A program made the position numbers and the translations under genes. DNA of 64,000 bases from contig JAOCPU010000080.1 in the NCBI GenBank assembly GCA_035772785.1, positions 1-64,000 on the forward strand, given 5' to 3'. The notes beneath the pieces were generated by a model. The model made no database searches and was not told the DNA's origin. It worked only from the letters and a program-made list of their open reading frames with translations. Positions 36,677 through 48,363 of this stretch are shown here, piece after piece. Source of the stretch: Phlebiopsis flavidoalba (Eukaryota > Basidiomycota > Agaricomycetes > Polyporales > Phanerochaetaceae). The number at the start of each line of letters is the position of its first letter. The stretch's first letter is position 1.

Positions 36677-37496
36677 CATCTGGAAGGGGGTCATTTCTCG
36701 CGAGGATGGCCCATATCTTAGCGGGGCGAGGGCGCGCGCAAGAACGTGGTGTCTCGCGCTGCCTCGCGAGGGACCACTTAGAGACGCCGGTGTCTTCGAT
36801 AGGAAATGGCGAGAGACCGTGGGGCTAACTAGACCAGCCGTGTTCTCGACGTCCTCGCGCTGTCTATCTGAACTCGCCCAGCCGCCTCCTTGCCCGCCCG
36901 CTTTTGCGGCTTTTTTGCTGGGCGTATATATACCCAGGCTTGAGCACAATCCGTCACACCAACCCTCTGTCTCAAGCTTGCGGACGCTGAGCCAGAAGTA
37001 CCGTCGCGCCTGACGGTCCTCCCATTACAAAGCTGCGGCGCGTGCGGCACGGGCTCGTGGCAAAAGAGGGTGACTCCTGCTGTGTGATAGTTGATAATTA
37101 CTAGGCACCATATAGCTAGAAATTTATGTCATATATCTGCTCTATATTCATATGCGCATCCCATGTTCAACAATGACAACGCCTGTGCTCAGATTAATGT
37201 CTACAATAATGTCAAGAAAATCAAATCATATTATGGCGACGCTGCCAACGCGTCCAATCGTCTAAATGGGTAGCGTCTCAATCTGGCAGGTGGGGATCCC
37301 CGAGACATCCGAGAGCCGCGAGAGCCGCGAGGGCACTTAGTCGGCAAGCACGCTAGGGCTTTTAGGACCGTTTCTCGCTGCCTTGCGTAGACTCGCTAGA
37401 AATACCCATTCTAGCTAGTGGGGGGGCTACCTTGCTGCCTTCATTGCTCTCGCTGCTCTAGCTAGGGCATCCTAGACATCTGCATCGTTCCAGATG
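36677..37496 (-). mobile_element. CATCTGG element R, non-autonomous (820 bp), inserted in a DUF6534 gene
   Basis: This is the sister of element L in opposite orientation, again with CATCTGG ends. GA lies outside both ends. Removing the element plus one GA joins the minus-strand codons into an open TIEDSSELHISLQ, the usual C-terminal motif of the neighbouring DUF6534 genes, so the ends are exact to the base. About 30 bp of small deletions separate it from L. Confidence 0.9.
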
Positions 37497-37560
37497 GAGT
37501 CTTCAATAGTGTCCCGACCTCCTATTATGATTCGTATGCGATTGTTAAGGATGGCTAATT

Positions 37561-40484
37561 ACGATTTATGAATAATAAATCGTTTCCAATGCGTGTTTGG
37601 GTATTGGGGTTCTCTTCCTAAACCCAAAAATTTCGTAGTAAGCGCGTAGGAAAGTTGTGAATTTTGTTACCGTTGTGATTCAAATTTGAGCGTCTCTTGG
37701 GGCGTCTGCCAACCTTAACCCTAGGGTTTCCAATACAAACTTTTGAATCAAAACTTGTCCAATTTTCTGACATTGTCGTACATGGATCTGCGCTTATCTG
37801 AATATTGCTACTAACGTATGAGAGGCAGACCCCTGAAACTACCCCCCGGTCAAGTCGTTATACGCTAAGCGCCCGATGTTTTCAACTCCTGCAGCTCGCA
37901 CAAACTTCGACGACCGAAAACTTTCGTTCCGGAATTAGCGCCCGTCTGTCCGCCACCGCCCTCTTACCTCTGCGGAGGACATACTCTGCTGTGCTAGTGG
38001 GTATTTTGGTGATCTCTAAAACCTGTTATCTCAGTCATAAATGTATTGTTCAATTTTTATGTCTCTCCGTTAACATGCCAAATGACGTCAATGTATTCGT
38101 GTGTTTCTGCACTTCGTCGAGTTTCGGTGTTCGCCGTGCGCGCCAAACGGTTTTGATCGCTTCCGCTTTTTTGGACAGTACAGTGTTGCGACTAGGGTTT
38201 TTTTATTGTGTTTTTCTGTACTTAAATTCAACTGTATACACTTTTGATTTTGGTCTCTTTGATCATCTCACATAGTATTTGGAGGTTCAGGGTTTATAGA
38301 ATTGCATTGAGAGAAACTGATCTACTACACACAAGAGGAAACTAACGGGTTACTACTACACACCAAGAGACTGACAAGGAGCACCGCCACATTGAGCCGC
38401 AGCCGTCGTGCTTGCGCCTGCGCGAACGGCTGAACCTGTGTGTCCAGCCCCGTCACAGCCGTGGCCACGCACTACCCGTATGTGCGGACATCTTCTCATG
38501 TGCATGTTCGTGTTCATGCCCCCTGTAAAGGTTTGTCCTTGTCGTACCGTTCGCCTATCCCCGCTGTTGCTTATCCTCTGCGTGTCCGTCCACGGCATGG
38601 GCATCGTAGCCGTTCCACGGGAGTGTGCGGCTGTCTGCATTGCAGCTCACAGTCTCCGGGGAGTCGCCCGTGCTGTCCGCGCCGGCCACATTGCGTCGTG
38701 TTCGTCGTGCGCGTCGTAGTTCACCTCAGCGTATTGTAGTCGCGCCGAGTCCAATGCCCGTGTGCTAGCCTTGTCGCGGCCAGTCTCCCCCCGATCCTCG
38801 TCACCTCGTCGCATTGTGGCCGGTGTATATGTGGCACACGCGCATGGATATACCCCCGGTTGTTTGCATCGGACCCGAGTCTGTTGTATTGTGTTATTCA
38901 TATCGTATCATGGCCACGCTACATTGTGCGCGTCATGCGTCATGCGGTGACTGTCGCGTCGATGCCGCTAAGCGTGGTGGTCGGCCTCGTTTCATTGCGA
39001 ACATACTCGCCGTATCGTGGCCGCCATCGTTGTGGTGTCTACGTTGCGTCTTGACCATCCCTCATCGGAGTGCCCTTGATGCGTAGGCGGCTGTCCTCGC
39101 GCGGTTGCTATGCGCACCATTGCGCATGCTCGTGTCCTAGCGATGGTGTGCGGCCGGCATGCGGTGAGGCTCCGGCGTGGGTTACAAACGATCCCACGGG
39201 ATGGTGCTGGATGTTGAGCGCGCTGTGCGCGAACCCATGGCCTGTATGCACGACTAAGCGGCGGTTGGCGGTGCGTTGACGCGTCTGGAGATGTTCGAAT
39301 AGAGGATCATGCCCGTCTTTCGCTGCCAGGTCGTCTTCGGGATGCACTTCTGCCGCTGCAGGGGCATGGAGGGGCCTGCGAACGATGGAGTAGGGGATGT
39401 AACAGGGTGAGGGGATACGGCATCAGAGGCTGCCGAGCTTGCAGGCTCGCGGCAAGGGGACAAAGAACATAGAATAAAAAGATCACTTACCTTTTCCAAG
39501 AATACACGCGCTCTTGGAGGGCATGTGCGTTGCAGAGCCTGAGGGCAGCCCACGGTCGCGCGAGTTCAGTTCGGTGTGTGCGCGGGAGAACTAGCGACGC
39601 ACCTAGGATGAGTCCAACGAGCTCTCAGGGCTTGGATTTTTATCCACATTAAGCTGTAAAGTGTGCCTATGCACACCTTCCCAGCCTCCTGCGACCTTCT
39701 CCGACTGCCGAACTCGTGGCCGTGCTTGAAGAAATACGGCCGTGAGGGAGAGGTCGTTGGGTGCTCCGTATTGAACGGCAATGGGCGTGTGGAGGTGACA
39801 ATGGAGCTGAGGAAGGAAGGCAGGCAAGTGGTCAGAAGACTCCAGCAGGCGGACTGCCGTGTGTCGCGCAGTGAAGAACAAGGGCGACAGGAGCCGCCGT
39901 TCTCGTGAACGACGGCGGAGGATGAGCGGGAGCGCCCGAGCACAAGGAGTCCCGGGCGCTTCGGACTTGAAAACTCGAACGCGCGGCAAAGCACACGGGG
40001 GTTCCTCCGAGGTTTCCTCGCTCGCTTACCCTGGTGAATTACCGGTTAAGCATGGTAAGTCATTGAGCATTGAAGTGTCTGTGCAGAAATAAATTATAGA
40101 ATATTATTCGTGAATTGGTTGAGAAAAAGCCAGTAAGCTATTGGACTCCACACACCCGCTATTAACATATCGGCGCGCGCACGAGCCGAGCGCAGCTCGG
40201 CGAGGAGCGCGCCCGGAAGTAGAGTACATCAGTGTGGAGTATTAATGGTAGATATCATTAACATTATTTTCATACTCATTTTACATAAACTATTCAACGC
40301 CATCTTGTGATTTGATTATTTAGGCACACTAGCAAACTGGCGTGTTCCGCTCACGTACCAGCGCACGACGAGCCCGAGCGCAGCTCGGCAAGGAGCGCGC
40401 CCGATAAAACACCATGGTGAGCACCGTTTAACAAATGCTGCAAATAGTTATTATTAGTCACACAAAATTATTCATTAAATCGGT
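37561..40484 (-). mobile_element. Unclassified 2.9-kb element (repeat copy 2) inside DUF6534 copy D
   Basis: The left end is ACGATTTATGAATAAT (37561), itself part of a small palindrome. The right end is the reverse complement of ACCGATTTAATGAATAAT (to about 40484), an imperfect terminal inverted repeat. Its first 800 bp (37561 to about 38390) are the second copy of the repeat that hosts the Plavaka element at the start of the window. The middle (38380-39250) is GC-rich with short CGTCGTG/CATTGTG-like words reminiscent of a worn repeat array. A minus-strand exon with a GTAAGT donor (CPPRARVFLEK, about 39490-39553) and open frames at 39600-40090 could be remnants of its own gene. No transposase family is recognised and the target duplication is not clear. 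Confidence 0.6.
40169..40406. repeat. Pair of direct repeats with internal hairpin, 190 bp apart
   Basis: CGAGCGCAGCTCGGCGAGG...GAGCGCGCCCG near 40178-40214 recurs near 40371-40404 with few changes. Each contains the stem CGAGC-GCA-GCTCG. Both lie close to the right end of the 2.9-kb element and in AT-rich surroundings, so they stand out by composition. Confidence 0.75.
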
Positions 40485-41709
40485 CGAGCCAGAAATGGCC
40501 CGCATCCGCTAGTAATGACACGGAGTACGTCATTGCCAACGTATAGACAGTCGCTGCGTGAATCGGGCGGTGGGGGAAACTTGTAGACAGAGGATGACGG
40601 ACACAACAGCCATAACGGCTAGTAACATTACGATGTAATGGTATGACTGATGCGGTTTTTAGGTGCAAATTGGTCCACATACTTGTCAAAGTGCCTGTTT
40701 CAATAACCATACGAATCAGTCTATTCACCATATTTCGAGTCGTTGCGGAATATGGCTGTCTTTTCGTGAGCTAGACCGACGTTAGCCGTATCTTGTCTAC
40801 AAGGTGAATTGTACGATAATGTAACACTCACCAGATATACCATACTAGCTGCAATAAATACATCCGCTAGTACTGTTGATCCAAGCCATAGCTGAACGTC
40901 ATACGAGGCACAGAATTAGTCTCGGGAGTATGGCTGCCTTGGTTCCAACCGTAGCTCCTACTCACCGCTTCGTTTACGTGCGGGCGGAACTCTAACATCT
41001 GACCACTTCCCAGCGTGAACCGCTTGCACACCGGTCATGACCCCGCCTACCAGCTGTAGAATTGAAAGCTGAACGACGCGCAGATTTTGTTAGCCTTTTT
41101 GGCGAGAGGTGTCATCGGGCGCCGCCGCTATAGTAACTCACGGCAATAATAAGCCAAATGAGGAGTGACACCCTTTGGAGATCAGGTAGATACGATGAGC
41201 ATAAAAAACATCTGCACTACACAGCTAACTGTTCGCAGCCTGGGATAAGCGATCCCCCCACTTCGTTTAATGAAAGTGCTAACCTATCGCTGCAAATATC
41301 GGTCCAGCCATCCACTCGTTCCGGACCTTGTCAAGCCCTGACGGATCGCCAAAAACCCCTTGACGTATGTATCCCAGCAATCGCTTTGGTCATGTTATTA
41401 TTGTCTGCGCTGTCTCAACGGCCGTACAAAAATACCACCAATGTCTTTGCGTGCCATCTATCCTTAGGAAAGGCAAGATAATACCAATCTGTTAGTAGCC
41501 GTCAAGTGGCATTGGGTAAAGGACGACACCATTATTGATATACTCACAGACTTGTACTGACAAGATCCCATATAAGCACCCAGTTAAGCAAGTATCCCCA
41601 AGAAGCTGTGTTTGTCTTTGAGGTTGAGAACGAAGACATTCTTGAGGGTCAGAAACACTACAGGCGGGCCAGCCCTTTGTATTGTGAAGCTAAGTGAGCT
41701 TTGTGCCAT

Positions 41710-42899
41710 CGGAATATATAATGGAGCAACCCACATGACGGTAATATTTGCAGAACCCGACATTCAGTGAATTCAGTACGTTGAAGACATGGAAGATTGA
41801 GCGGTTGAGGGTGAATGAAGACGACCACAACGACCTGATAATACCTGTGAGGCGGAGAGAACGGTTATATGCCACATTTATCAGAGAATATATCAAGAAA
41901 CCTCGTTCTCCTCATCTTGATATACTATGATGGAGTTAATCACAGACGTATGACTGTTGTGAGAGAGGAGCATATCGTAGCAGTAATTCACCCTTTATCG
42001 GATTAATCACTGTTCCATACTTTGCTCCAAACCATCTATCACATCGAATGCAGGGAGGCATGTTTGAATAGGGGAAAGTGCAGAGTATCTGTTTTCCGAC
42101 AGGAGTGCATCATGTCCTCGTGATCGTACCTCCGTAGGACCGGTTTAGGCTTTTCATCAGCAAGAGAGAAAGGTGGATAAACATACGGATCAAGACCGGC
42201 ATGATGTCTGGCAGTGTATGATTTAGTTTACGGACCTATGTAACGATCGTGGTCAGCGGGGGATGAAAAGTCACGACGTGGGGTACATAAGGCAACTTGA
42301 GCCGCGAACCCTTCATCGTTGTCGCTTGCAGGAAAGGTTCTCGTTTTCGGTGTGCTCGTACTGTCATCGTCTAGCTCGATTTAAGAGCTCAATGCCTCTG
42401 GAAATAATGTGGATTTGGGGAAAAACGAGCTGTTACCGATACACTGAACCAAAAATCAAGCTGCTTCTTTTCCATCTGGGTATTGGCCCTTGTGAGGTGA
42501 GTCAGTCTCCGATGCGTAACTATGATGGAATCACGACGTAGAAGTAGCTTTGACCAAGGCGTGTAGCGGTGTTTCGTCTGGCCATGCATTATATTAAAAC
42601 ATCCTCTTGAACGCGAATTGCACCTAGTTGTGAGGCGGCCATACGAGGAAGTTAAAGCTTCCTGGAGATGGTGGGGGTGAAGGTGGAAGTTACTCGCTGA
42701 TGACCAGTGATACATGAAGGTTCAACCCGTGCCCTCAGTTTTCATCTAACTACCGACGCCACAAATGCGGATGTCGGAGGCTTGAGGCTGAGAATTGATT
42801 GAGGTCGGATAACGCTCAGGGAAGAGAACGGACGTGGAATGGAGTTTAACCATTTTCACGGCCAGAACGTCGCGAGTGGCAGTGAGAGTAACATGATAT
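41710..42899. other. Intergenic region between DUF6534 copies D and E
   Basis: There are open frames on both strands at 42263-42715 (92 and 108 codons). Neither matches a family I know. Confidence 0.4.
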
Positions 42900-44060
42900 G
42901 GCGTGTCCGGGGCATGCGTAGAGGGTAGAGTATTAAAGAGTGACAGTAGCCCATGACAGCTAACCAGACGATTTTAAAATCAACATAATATGTAGATGAG
43001 TGATTTGGACGCACCGTAAACAGTGAGTGCTCCGGTTCTCAATTATGAGCCTGACCAGTTCTATTGATTATGTTGTCGGGGTAGCTCAGAGCGAACATTC
43101 GTTTGTTTTTCACAGAGCTGTATGTTATCAGTAAGCTTGGTGACGCCTAGTGAAGGTGGTTCAAACATCAATACTCACCACGAAGTATAACATCATGCTA
43201 GTGCTGAGATGATGAACGTCGCATGATGCGCCACCTCCCCGCTAACCACAGCTGAAACAGGATCGAAAAACAGCAATTAGACGTGGATACACAATGATGA
43301 CGAATTCGGGCATACCGCCTCGCCTATATACATAAGACGGGATGTTTCTGCGCTATGTGCCGAGAGCTGCACTACGTTTACACGAGTCCTGGCGCACCTG
43401 TGAGTATGCCGAGCAACTAGCTGCATTACATGCCAGCCTTCATCATGCGACTGTGAGCGGGCTCCCAAAAACCCCCCTCCGTAGTGAATGCTATATAAAA
43501 CACGTCGAAGTACTAACCGCGCACACACGCGCAGACGACGAATCGTGTACCCCTTGCTCACTAACGAGCACTCGAAAGACATCGATACGCATAGAAAAGC
43601 CTGTACAGCGCAAGCACTAACTGGACACCCACGACAGACGAGCCGTTATGCTTAATAAAGCTTCAAATTTCCACGCGCTCCCTCCCCTCTGTATTTCATA
43701 ACACTTGCCTTATCCGCGGTTACGAAAAACGGGCACACCGTGAAGCGCCTTGGAGTGCTGAGTAGCTGAAATAGAATCGAGAGATTTCGATTGCCCGCTG
43801 CTAAAATCCCTCTTGACATACTTCTTGAAAAGCAGTTCATTTGTTGTGATCAATCTAGCGTGTGGGGGCTGGGTGGCGGGCGGCGGGGGGGCTGGGGTGT
43901 TGCGAACATGTTTCTTGTACCAGGGAGGCTGGTAGATGAAGAGGCACAAGGTCTCTTAGCCCCCACCTATCCTTTGGAAGAAATGAGGGGGAGGTAATAA
44001 AAGAACGATAAACATGTTGAGTATGGTCGTCATGCAATACCAATTAAATATGTCGTACCC
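42900..44060 (-). pseudogene. DUF6534 membrane protein, copy E (relic)
   Basis: Blocks seen on the minus strand: FLPKDRWGLRDLV with hydrophobic surroundings (about 43960-44000), FYAYRCLSS (about 43590, after a Val-Gln in another frame), and NIINR followed, out of frame, by LVRLIIE (43040-43080), where one extra A splits the conserved IIETG. The first exon and the C-terminal block were not found. Order and strand match copies C and D. Confidence 0.55.
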
Positions 44061-45880
44061 ACAAATACTTGGATATTGACAATAGGCCCCGTATAGTCTC
44101 TCCAATTCAGGGAGCATAGCCCTATAAGCTGGACATCCTCAGCGGCTGATGCATAGTAAGGGAGGTGAGTCATCAATATGCATACCGCAGGTCCTTCGCA
44201 CTTGACTAAGAGTGAGCCATGAACTCTCTAGAAAAGTATGACGGGAGAGTAGGAAAAAAAAAAAAAAACACACATGGCGGGAAACGCTGGTGCTTGGAAT
44301 GTGTGCGTCCATGACCAGGGGGGAACGTCAGGTGCGATAAAGGGAGGTATCCTGAGGTGGCGAAAGAGTGAAACCGTGAGCCAAGGACGCTTCCGCTTCA
44401 TAAAATACGAGGACTAGTCCGATGTGATGCGCGCATTGCAAAAGCCCCGGTCACTATCTTTATGCTAAAAGCAACGGTATATCAGTGCGTACCTAGAGGA
44501 ATCAAGGAACTCGCAAGTCAGGATCACTCTGCTCAGTGACAGAACATTGCTATTAATCGAAACCTGTTAAAATGTCACGAACCAGACCGCTAACCATCAG
44601 CTGAAAGTATTCAGTGAGAGAGGGCACAATCAGTACGTGGGACAAGAATAGGCTGAAAAGAGACTGTTGATGAAGGACTGACCTTGGTGGGATATTTCTG
44701 TCTGCCTTCTTGCGAACTCAAGCAGGTAGCCCTCGCCAGCACAGGGAAAAAACTCAGCGTGTAAATTTAGATGTTGATTCTGCAAATGACAGATTGGCCA
44801 CGAACCTAAGGCAATGGCCACTGCGACTAGGGAATTTCCCATGAATGATCAGAGACCAAAGCGGCTCCGGAGCTTATTTTCTTACCTAGGCACTTGAGAG
44901 TAGGGCTGGGAGTAAGAGATACCGTGCGGTCTGGATAATTCCATCACGAGTTTTACTGACCACTCAGTTGGAGGGTCATGTGCCCGCCGATATAGAGCCT
45001 TGTGCTTTGCTTTTGATTATTTCTAGCCTTGCCCATTAGTAAACGTTTCCGTCGGTTTTCACGGTGAAGACTGTGATTGCGACTCAGATTCCATTTGCCT
45101 CTTACTGTTTCCTGCATTTGACGATCCTCAGGGCCATCCTCACAAGAAACTCGAAAGGTCTACAGGTACACGGTCGTGTACAGGGGGGTGACTGCTTAAG
45201 GCGACTGGCGGTGTGACCGTCGGATCTGTCAATCTCAGTGTTTCTTCCCGACCCCTCCGTGAACGATAAGAGTCAAGAGGTGAGATGTACAATGTCGGCA
45301 GTTTATAGGACTCACCTCGTCCAAAAAGGCCCTAACGGTGCTTTGGGAAGCCGCATTGAAGCATGCATAAACAAGATCATCATGAGCGTTGATACACAGA
45401 GGGGATGTCGCAGGGCCTGAGAAATGCGGTCTTGACTATGTTGTGGGCTTTCTTGGGGAACATCCGAGGCCGCACATAGATCACGAAATGTCTCGTGTGT
45501 TGAAGACCGCCATCCGTCGTGCTAAAACCCGTACGAACAAGGCAGGTCCTTCTTGTGTAATGGTATTAAAAGTAGCTTTCTGATATGAGATGAGGGATGG
45601 ACATTTCCTAAAAGACGGTGGCAGCACAAATTCTCAATGTATTTAAATCAGTGGTCGTACCTTTAGAAGAAGCATCGAAGGTGGTTGGACGAAGGGAACT
45701 CGGTATACTGGTGTGGAGAAAGAGTCCGTACACGCGATGTTCATGTCGCTTTCGATACATTCCATAATGATCCAACTAGATCCAACGATACATCGAAAGT
45801 TTTGCACTCGTCCCTGTATTTTACTCAGTGGCTGGAACGGCCTCGGCTTTGAATGATGTCCGCAGCCTGGTGATGGAGTT
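44061..45880. other. Intergenic region, no gene recognised
   Basis: A run of about 16 A lies near 44257. Short open frames at minus 44630-44842 and plus 45238-45583 match nothing known. No repeat partner elsewhere in the window was noticed. Confidence 0.4.
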
Positions 45881-48363
45881 TTAATGTGGAGTAACTATTT
45901 GGAAACACTCGATTGACGTAACCTTTTCAGCGATGGCATAGGCCATAGACTGGGGTATGACAAGAGAGCTCCTAGTGGAAAAAAGTTAGAAGGTGCAAAG
46001 AAGAGAGAGTTCTTCATGAGAGAAGCTACCATGGGTATATAATTGAGCAATCCACCTATGTACGCCACAGATGAGATCTTTTTTCCTACTCTCGGGTTTT
46101 GGCGGGACGTACCACGCGCAAATTACTCGTGCCGTACACCTTTAATGATGGATCAACTACGCCACCATCTTCCTGGGGCATCATTGCCGCCGTACCGACC
46201 GGGTGATACACCGGTCCGCAATTCATCTTGATATACTCCTTCAGGCCTTCACGTCCCTTCGTGATCGCCTCCTCCGTCGGAATCATAAGCTTCGTCACAT
46301 GCTTACTCATTGGCGACGTTCCGTAAAGCTTCAGCGCGAATTCGACCGTGGTGCACGAGAAGGTCGAGGTCCGCCCCATTGGCAAAGTAGTTCGGGTCAA
46401 TCGCGGGTGGCATGAGAGGGTCTGCAGAGGCGATGTGGACACTACCGCCCGCGAAAGGGGTCGGGTAAGCGCGCAGAAGAGCGAGGTATAGCGTTTTCCG
46501 GGCTCGGCGGGCGGAGCGTAGGGCATTGGTTGGCGGCCCATAAATTGCAGAAGTCTGAGTAACGCGTGAGTGACTCACACTAAAGCGATAGATTTTCGAC
46601 GTAACTCCGCTTGGGACTGCTTGTCACGGGTAAATATATTTGCGTTGAACGTCGTACTACTGCTTCTCAAGGCCTAGTTTTAAGGGAAGGCAGAGTGCTC
46701 GCTAGGGCTTCCGTATTCTGTGCATGCGCTTGGTCTTGCCACGAAGCTATCTCTTCTTTGGTACCAAGAGCGTTTTGCGGAAAGGAACACGAAACCGGGT
46801 GCAGGAAACTGTGGCAAACATGCCCATGTTGAACCTGCTGTCGACGTATCAATATCTGAAGTGTTTGTTTGCGGAACGTGGAGACAACATACTAGAGCTC
46901 TTCATGCTTCTTCAGCATTGTGGGCTCAGATAAGACGTCGATAGTCTCATCAGTGGTGCGGACCTCCGCGATGGTAGTTACACCAATATGGTCCTCTGGG
47001 AACTCTCGTGAGTCCAATGCCTAGCGCAAGAATTTTCACATAACGTCGGGACTCACGAAACGCAAATTCTCTCCCACACCAGGCAAATCGATCAGGACTT
47101 CAACACCATGCTGGGACAGAATGTCCGAACTTTTCCGATACCGGATAACTCCAATATTTGTGGTGTCTGAAACGTGCCCGCCGACACCATGACGTCTTTT
47201 TGGACGCCCTCTATTTGAAAAGACGTTTCACCATAAATATATTCGACGCCCGTCGCCCTTTTCAGCGTGCCGTCCTCTTCGAAGAGCACCTATCTATGTG
47301 ATTAGAGATGCACAATATACACCGTAATCAGGTCTACTTTTGTGACGTGTGCCTCAGTCAGTACAAGCAGATTTGCACGGTGAAGGTTGGGCTCGAGATA
47401 CGCTGACGCAGAGTAGGACCGCTTGGAAGTTTCCACATCTACAGATAGGAGGGACGTCATACAGCCGTCGTTCTGTCCGTTTCCCTAGCAGCATGCGGGT
47501 CAGTTACAAACGCAGTAAATAGGTCGGGGCGGAGGCACGGACAGTTTCTGGATTCCTACGAACACCAAGAGCTTCTGCGGCTTCAAACAGCCTGAGGTGC
47601 ATCTGAGACCAGACAGGCCCAAAGGAGTTCTTGATAGGGCCTAAATCGTTCAGCAAGACGAATACCGGACACAAGTGAAGGAACTTCACCTTCAAAACCG
47701 TGGTATTCGAAGTCCGGCTTAGCAGCGTATTTTAGAGCATCTCGCGGCGAAAGGTTGGGTAGTTGAAGTGCTTCGCTCTACGACGTATCCATGTAAGATA
47801 CTCCTGTACAAATCTTATTGTCGAGATATACTGACTTGCTTGAAATAATGGAGTAAAGATTCCCAATTCCATCCGGGGTTACCGAGTTCTTCAATAGCAT
47901 CAACCTCATCTTTGGACGGGCGAAACATCCCCAAGAAGTTGAGCTTTCCCAAAAAAGTTGGCATTTCTTCAAGCAACGAGGCTATGATTGCAACTCACGA
48001 GCGACGACCCTCCCAAACCCTTCCCTCGCGGCTGGAGAACTGTTCGATCGTTGGCCCGTTTTTGCGGCGTAGAGGAGAAAGTCCAGTCAAACTTGGGGTT
48101 CGTGATTGCACGACCCATGTATCCCGGGACGTCGATCTCGGGGCAAGGTCCATGATGAACGCCTGCCTCTATTACTAGCACGGTAACATTGGGGTCTTCG
48201 CTAAGTCTAAGGTCAATACATCGATGGTCAGTTCCATATGTTACATGCTACGAGGCTGTACAACATACCGAGTGGCCAGAGTCAAGCCTGATGTCCCCCC
48301 CACCAACAACCACATAGTCAACTTTCGCAGATTCCAGATCGCTGGGTGTGACGAAGGGCATTT
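45881..48363 (-). CDS. GMC-family FAD oxidoreductase (aryl-alcohol/glucose oxidase type)
   Basis: GMC enzymes oxidise alcohols or sugars with FAD, often yielding H2O2 for lignocellulose decay. The start MPFVTPSDLESAKVDYVVV (48363) leads into the Rossmann motif GGGTSGLTLATR, where one extra G in a 7-G run breaks the frame. Then come VLVIEAGVHHGPCPEIDVPG and PRGKGLGGSS (about 48030-48180), FGPVWSQMHLRLFEAAEALG (47560-47620), RATGVEYIYGETSF and the second GMC signature GTFQTPQILELSGIG (47150-47260). The C-terminal catalytic block is HPVGTAAMMPQEDGGVVDP with the catalytic His (about 46180), then NLRVV | DCSII across an intron and IPQSMAYAIAEK (about 45940). No secretion signal is visible at the chosen start. 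The part at 46560-46950 is hard to read and may be damaged. Confidence 0.82.

Larger units (their letters stand above)
36602..41709 (-). pseudogene. DUF6534 membrane protein, copy D, split by two insertions
   Basis: The N-terminal part runs 41709 to about 40485: exon 1 MAQSSLSFTIQRAGPP, a GYLLNW-type segment near 41575, an FPKDRW-type segment near 41460, a VQMF-type segment near 41200, and NRLIRMVIETGTLTS (40690-40731) followed by AATVYTLAMTYSV (about 40530). The C-terminal part resumes after a 2.9-kb insertion as LAILNNRIRIIIGGRDTIED (37497-37560), is cut again by element R, and ends SSELHISLQPDTDTVG...CFTKY with a stop at 36602. Some 20-30 residues expected between the halves are not visible, so the first insertion may have come with a deletion. 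The gene is certainly non-functional as a single unit. Confidence 0.75.
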
